From Mallotus nudiflorus (lineage: Eukaryota; Streptophyta; Magnoliopsida; Malpighiales; Euphorbiaceae), in contig CANTUR010000153.1 of the NCBI GenBank assembly GCA_947683625.1, positions 1,054,001-1,118,000 on the forward strand: DNA of 64,000 nt, read 5' to 3'. How positions within the stretch are numbered: position 1 is the first letter of the stretch; the number at the start of each line of letters is the position of its first letter. The notes under the pieces are model-generated. The model worked only from the letters and a program-made list of their open reading frames with translations. It was not told the origin of the DNA and made no database searches. Shown here in pieces: positions 59,064-64,000 of this stretch. A program made the translations under genes and the position numbers.

Positions 59064-59650
59064 GTTGAAAAATCAATCCAAGCTATATATGAAACCCAAG
59101 ATAAGCCCTTAGAGGACAAACCCTCGAATCCTATTCTTAAGCCTCATGATTCTAGTGAAGATTAGCAATGCCCTTCTACCTTTGAATACATTCTAATTCC
59201 TCAAAAATTCCTTCCCCACTTAATGATGAAAAAAGTCATCGACACTTTCAAAGAAGTAGTTACAGTGGGAGATATCAAATTAATAACAGAATTTATTATA
59301 TTGGACATCCCTCCGACTTTTGCCCTACTGCTAGAAAGACCTTGGTTCCACCCACTAGGGGGCATACCTTCCACTGTGCATCAAAAGATTAAGTTCCCTC
59401 TAAATGGAAAGGTCATTACCATTCCCACTAAAACAAATGATATTATTGCCAGTTTGAATGTGGTCCCACTAGGATTTCAAGTTTTTGTGATCAATGACAG
59501 CCATGTCGATCCCAAAGTTACCACTTTGATGAAGAAGATGCAATATCTGCTTAGAATAAAATTAGGAGGAAGAAACATTGGAGTCACAAAATTCCCTAAC
59601 TTCCATGGATAGATAAATAGATACGGTATGGAGTACTGAGGCTAAGAAGT
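59064..59650 (+). pseudogene. Tat-2 gag end and protease
   Basis: The continuation of Tat-2 after the nested element. The long frame 59223-59612 reads VTVGDIKLITEFIILDIPPT, ALLLERPWFHPLGGIPSTVH and KIKFPLNGKV, the C-terminal half of a Tat protease, where I-L-L-x-R-P-W-x-H is diagnostic. The catalytic Asp region would be upstream and is not recognisable. Confidence 0.82.
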
Positions 59651-60562
59651 CAACCTCTTCTGTGGCTGAAAGCTCAACCCAAGTCTATCAAGAATAAGCT
59701 AAGGAGTGGATGAGCAACAAAATCAATAAACTGATGTTTGAGATCTTCAATGACACCCTTAAGGAGAAGCACTTACCAAACATGATCATCGAGACTGGCA
59801 TTTGTGAGCTGATGAAAACTTGGAGATAGAATCTAAGAGTGAAGTTATTAATCATGCTCAAGCTACTACCATCCTTGAATTAAGCATTGATGACATCCTA
59901 TTCGAAGACATTGCTAATGATGATCTTTGTACTTTTTCTTTGTTTGAAAATGATGATCTAATGAACTCTAAAGTTAATGCAATAAAATCTAATTTTGGTT
60001 ACTTATTTGATATCTTTCCTGATGGTAGTGTGTATTACATTGATCAAAACATTAGCATATTTGACATTCATTCCATATGCACTAAATCATTTAACATAAG
60101 CAAGAAATCTAAACCACACATTTTGCATATTTCGAAAGATATTACCCTCGAAGAGAGGAGTGAAATTGAAAAAATATTAATAAAAAATATTCAAAAGTAT
60201 TTTCCTGGATGTACAAAAAAAATGTTTGGTATTGATAAAGACATTTCTCAACACTTCATTCATACCAAAGAAGGGTGCAAATTGATAAAGTAGAAATTGA
60301 GAAGACTTATACCAAAATGGGCCTAACTAGTGAAATTGGACATCAAGAAACAGATTAAGGAAAAATTCCTAAAGGTAGTAGACTATCCAGAATGGTCAAT
60401 AAATGTGGTGCTAGTACCAAAGAAAGATGGAAGGGTTAAAATCTACGTTGACTACAGATATCTGAACAAGGCCAACCCAAAGGATGATTTCCCACTACCT
60501 CACATAGACATACTGGTTGATCGCGCCGCCATATGTGCAATGTACTCCTTCTTGGATGGATT
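59651..60562 (+). pseudogene. Tat-2 pol N-terminus and start of RT
   Basis: Frame 59820-60293 carries ITLEERSEIEKILIKNI, YFPGCTKKMFGIDKDI and HFIHTKEGCK, the region before RT. After a stop, 60330-60562 gives KEKFLKVVDYPEWSINVVLV, PKKDGRVKIYVDYRYLNKAN, PKDDFPLPHIDILVD and SFLDGF. At about 60563 the sequence changes abruptly into a reversed LTR; Tat-1 shows what is missing (RT palm to integrase and most of the PMD gene). Confidence 0.88.
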
Positions 60563-62599
60563 CTTTATTTTACCCTCTATTCACATGAAATTTCATATAA
60601 ACCCTTAAAAAAAATTAACTCCAAGAAAACTAGTCATGAAATATACAAGTAAACAATGCATTCATCACAATCCCTGGGTTAGTCTAATCTAAATGGATTT
60701 TAATTAAATGAGCTAAATCTACATTATTTAACTTAAAAGTAACCCTAAAGACTAATAGGTCTAATTCCTATTTAATTTTAATTAAATGATTCTAAGTTTA
60801 TTTATTTTAATTCTAAAAATGGGACTAAATCTACAAATTATGAAGTATTTAATTTAGTGGGCCTAATTTTAGATGTTTTAATTCTAAAATGATCTTAAAT
60901 GTACAAATTATGACAAGGGCTTAAATTAAATGGGCTAAGTCTAAATTAATTAAATTAAATTAGGAGGGCCTATGTCTAATTAACTAAGTGGGTCTAAGTT
61001 ATCTCTACCTTAAATCTAATTAATTATGGGCCTAAAATACATTTTAATTAATTAAACCTAAAAAAGCCTAAATTTAAATAGGTTAAAGCCTAATGTGGAC
61101 CTAGAGCTCAAAACAAATAAACATAAGCAAATAAGCCCAAAAACAATAAAATAATATCAAAATAATCAAATAAAAGATAAAAAAACTGATTAAATCTATT
61201 CTAAAACCTAATTTAATTAAAGTAACCATAAATAATAAAATAAAATAATCAATCAAGCAAAACTAATTTTAACCACATAAATATAATCCAGTTTTAATTA
61301 AACAACCTAATGATTTCTATAGCCATTAATTTTAATTAATTATCAAATGAAAACTCTAATTTTACTAACTAATTAATTAAAATAAAACACACAAGCACAC
61401 ACATAAAACTTCATTATTCCCACTATTAGGGCTATTATAATCAACTATTGAGAGTAATAAAAAAAAGGCAGAATTAATATAAACCCCAAAAATAAATAAA
61501 AATAACACAAATAAATAAAAAGGCCTAGAAACTACATCTAGCTACAAAGTTCCATCCATGGCATTTCATAGACCTCTACAAATTTGGTTCTCCAAGTATA
61601 ATCATAATGTAATCTCCTCCATAATCACCATTACAAAAGGATAAAAAAATGATTAGTGAATTAGATTACAATAAAAATTAAATAAAATTGAAATTCAAAA
61701 AAATAAAAATAATAATAAAAGAAGAAAAAAATAAAAGAAAGTAGGTAGAAGATAATGCTTATGGATGCTTGTGAATGAATTGCTCTTCAAACTAGTAAGA
61801 TCATCGTTGGTTTTTAGTAGGCTTTCAAAACTTGTTATTCTTCTTCTCAAAAACCTCCAAACGAATAAATCATTAATAGTTTTTTGTGCACTCCCTAAAG
61901 AAAAGTCTAGAGATCCTTTGGAAGAAGAGAGCTAAAATTGCAGAAAAGAATGCCGAAATTGAGTCCCCCTTTGCTCTAAGAGCCTAAGCTTTCCTTTTAT
62001 AGGGGAAAAACCAAAAAACCTAAGTTCTACGTACTAAGAGTTCTAATTTTAAAAAGACTTTATATCCTAAAAAGTCCTAATTTTAAAAAGACTTTATTTC
62101 CTAAAGAGTCCTAATTTTAAAAAGACTTTATTTCCTAAAGAGTCCTAATTTTAAAAGGAATTTATTTCCGGAAGAGGTAGATAAATCCCAAAATAAATTT
62201 AAATTTTTTTAAACCAATCAAAACTAGGAAAAAATATTTTTATTTTCAATAAAAAAAATTCAAAAACAGCAGAAAACACATAATTTCAACCAGAATTGTG
62301 TAATTTCAATCAAAATTGCGTAATTCTGATTAGAATTATAGAATTCCAATCAAAATTCTATAATTATAATTTTTTTAACTTTTAATTACAAAGAGACCCT
62401 TGAAAGAAATTAAAATTTTAAATTAGTTCTTAAAAGGTATTACAATTAAGTCCTTAGAAAACTAATGAAACTCTTTCTGAAAATGTATTCAAACTTTTGA
62501 GGTTTCAAACTTCAACTGTTGAAGACCTACTTATAACATTTTCATCATTAGAGTCCTTTATCGCATCATATTTTATTATCCTGAAATTGGGTGTTTACA
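60563..62599 (-). mobile_element. Reversed, truncated LTR of the nested Tat family
   Basis: On the minus strand it starts TGTAAACACCCAATTTCAGG at 62599 and is colinear with the LTRs at 47412 and 56831 until about 290 bases before their end. A TATA box (CTATAAAAGG on the minus strand) is at about 61994-62003. Its right border is sharp against Tat-2 PMD DNA. Its left border joins Tat-2 RT, so the end of the LTR and the adjoining Tat-2 DNA were lost together. Confidence 0.88.
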
Positions 62600-62960
62600 A
62601 ACCTCATACATCAAAATAAACAGAAAAGCAGCCAACGAACAAGCTTCAGAAAATAAGGGCAAAGAAGGACTTACCTCGCATATAAGTCTCCAAGCTATAA
62701 ATAACAGGGATCAGATCTCCCCAAGAAATTTTGGGTGGCTAAGAACTTTGAGCACCAAATGTGCTAATACCTGCAACGAATGTCCTAGCTCCAGTGGCCT
62801 CTATAAAGTCACCATCAACATCAACATTAATAAAAATATCCTCCAGACCCTTAGGAATTTTGAGGAAATCTATTTTATGTAGAAGAAAATGTAGTACAGA
62901 AGAAAAATAGAGCAGATAGCACTCAAAACACAAAAAGGGTCAAGAAAAGTCAGAAAACAC
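62600..62960 (-). pseudogene. Tat-2 antisense PMD gene, first exon only
   Basis: Matches Tat-1 18464-18840. The reading FLKIPKGLEDIFINVDVDGD (from about 62876 downward) corresponds to FPNIPKGLEDIFIDFNIEGD in Tat-1. The ATG of Tat-1 is ATA here, so the start is lost. The TAG after AQSS is shared. The PMD core is deleted. Confidence 0.75.
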
Positions 62961-63424
62961 TCAAAGAAGTTTGGACAAAGCCTCCGAATACCTATGAAAC
63001 AACCATCTAAATAGGCCTAGAGGGGAGGAAGGGCATGACCATGCACTAAGCTCGTGACCACGTCACGCGCCTTCCATGTGCAGTCATATGTACTTCCCCC
63101 TTCCATGCACTCTTTTGTGGTTTTACGCACACTTTAAGACTTTGCACACTCATTTCTACGATTCTAAAATTCCATTTAAGCATAAGAAATGCCCCAAACT
63201 CATAAAAAAAAGTACACTGACATGGACTCCATCTGTCTAAAGACATTGCGCGTGCACTACATTTTAAAGAATTTCAATGTTGCACGAAAGAAGAAGAGTA
63301 AGGAAAATTCACTGTAAGGATATCTCTCTCCAAATTATTAAAATAATGATGTCATCACCTTATAATTACTACATCATCACTACATCACTACTACATCATT
63401 ACGACATCATTGCTACTACCTCAT
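62961..63424. other. Tat-2 3' region before its repeat array
   Basis: Colinear with Tat-1 18840-19250; no gene. Short frames on both strands are by chance. Confidence 0.6.
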
Positions 63425-63785
63425 TCATATTGCTTAGAAGCACTCACTCATTGCTTAGGAGCATTCACATTGCTTAGAAGCATCTTCACATGGCTTAGAA
63501 GCACTCTCATTGCTTAAAAGCACTCACACTACTTAGGAGCACTTTCATTGCTTAAAAGCACTCTCACATTGCTTAGAAGCACTTTCATTTCTTAAAGCCA
63601 CTTTCATTGCTTAAAAGCACTCTCTCATTGCTTATAAGCACTAAGCACTTTCACTACTTATAAGCACTTTCACTACTTAGAAGCATCTTCTTATTATTGA
63701 AAAGCACTTTCACAACTTAGAAGCATCCTCACATTACTTAGGAGTATCTATACTACTTAGGAGAATTCTCATTTACTTACTAGCA
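63425..63785. repeat. Array of ~21-bp repeats (Tat-2)
   Basis: CATTGCTTAGAAGCACTCTC-type units, about fifteen, the same family as 19240-19835 but fewer and in a different order of variants. Confidence 0.9.
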
Positions 63786-64000
63786 TCCTCATTTTGCGTG
63801 ACACCTAAGAAGGTTATAATTGCATGTTCTTTGGCATGACACCTAAGAATGTTATAGTCGCATTTTCATTGCTTAGTAGCATCCCCATTTTTTATAACAC
63901 CTAAGAAGGTTATAATCGCATGTCCATTTATGTGACACCTAAAAAGGTTATAGTTGCATTTTCATTGCTTAGTAGCATCCTCATTTTGCATGACACCTAA
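63786..64000. repeat. Array of ~39-bp repeats (Tat-2), cut by window end
   Basis: GCATGACACCTAAGAAGGTT followed by ATAGTCGCAT-type units, same family as 19840-20185. The array runs off the window; the 3' LTR of Tat-2 is expected beyond it. Confidence 0.88.

Overview
This is a plant nuclear window, most likely from a eudicot. It is AT-rich and made almost entirely of decayed transposable elements. No intact host gene is visible. Recognisable pieces are Ty3/gypsy pol domains with plant initiator-Met or tRNA-Arg-type primer sites, plant mobile domain (PMD) proteins, a Mutator-like (MULE) transposase, miniature inverted-repeat elements, the start of a plant CC-NLR immune receptor, and one exon of an EDR4-like zinc-ribbon protein. 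The sequence alone does not fix the species. The mix of Tekay, Tat, CRM-like and nested elements fits repeat-rich or pericentromeric DNA.

Layout. 1-11129: a tandem Tekay-type chromovirus array, LTR - internal - LTR - short internal remnant - LTR, with LTRs up to 3.9 kb. 11130-22216: a Tat-lineage element (Tat-1) with a DUF7745-like region, pol with two RNase H domains, an antisense PMD gene, two tandem-repeat arrays and a 3' LTR. 22701-28104: a CRM-like element with both LTRs, whose pol frame runs into its 3' LTR. 28105-35400: AT-rich DNA with four or five inverted-repeat MITEs, the EDR4-like exon and the NLR fragment. 35400-43430: a minus-strand PMD (MAIN-like) gene, two unrecognised decayed ORFs, and a MULE transposase split by a 1.5-kb solo LTR of copia type. 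43441-64000: a second Tat element of the Tat-1 family (Tat-2). It is interrupted by a nested element of another Tat family (47412-59058, exact 5-bp duplication ACCTT) and by a reversed, truncated LTR of that nested family (60563-62599). The window ends inside Tat-2's repeat array.

How the parts relate. Tat-1 and Tat-2 complement each other: Tat-2 keeps the 5' LTR, primer site, leader, gag and protease, while Tat-1 keeps RT, both RNase H domains, integrase, the antisense PMD gene and the 3' LTR. The order of events can be read from the nesting: MULE first, then Tat-2 and the solo LTR into it, then two insertions of the nested family into Tat-2. All coding regions carry stops and frameshifts, so nothing here looks able to move by itself.

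The points most worth a second look are: PMD genes in two unrelated mobile contexts; the two unrecognised ORFs next to the MULE; splice-donor-like and G-run motifs conserved between divergent Tat families; hairpin-forming 61-bp repeats; and a 28-bp perfect palindrome in an LTR.
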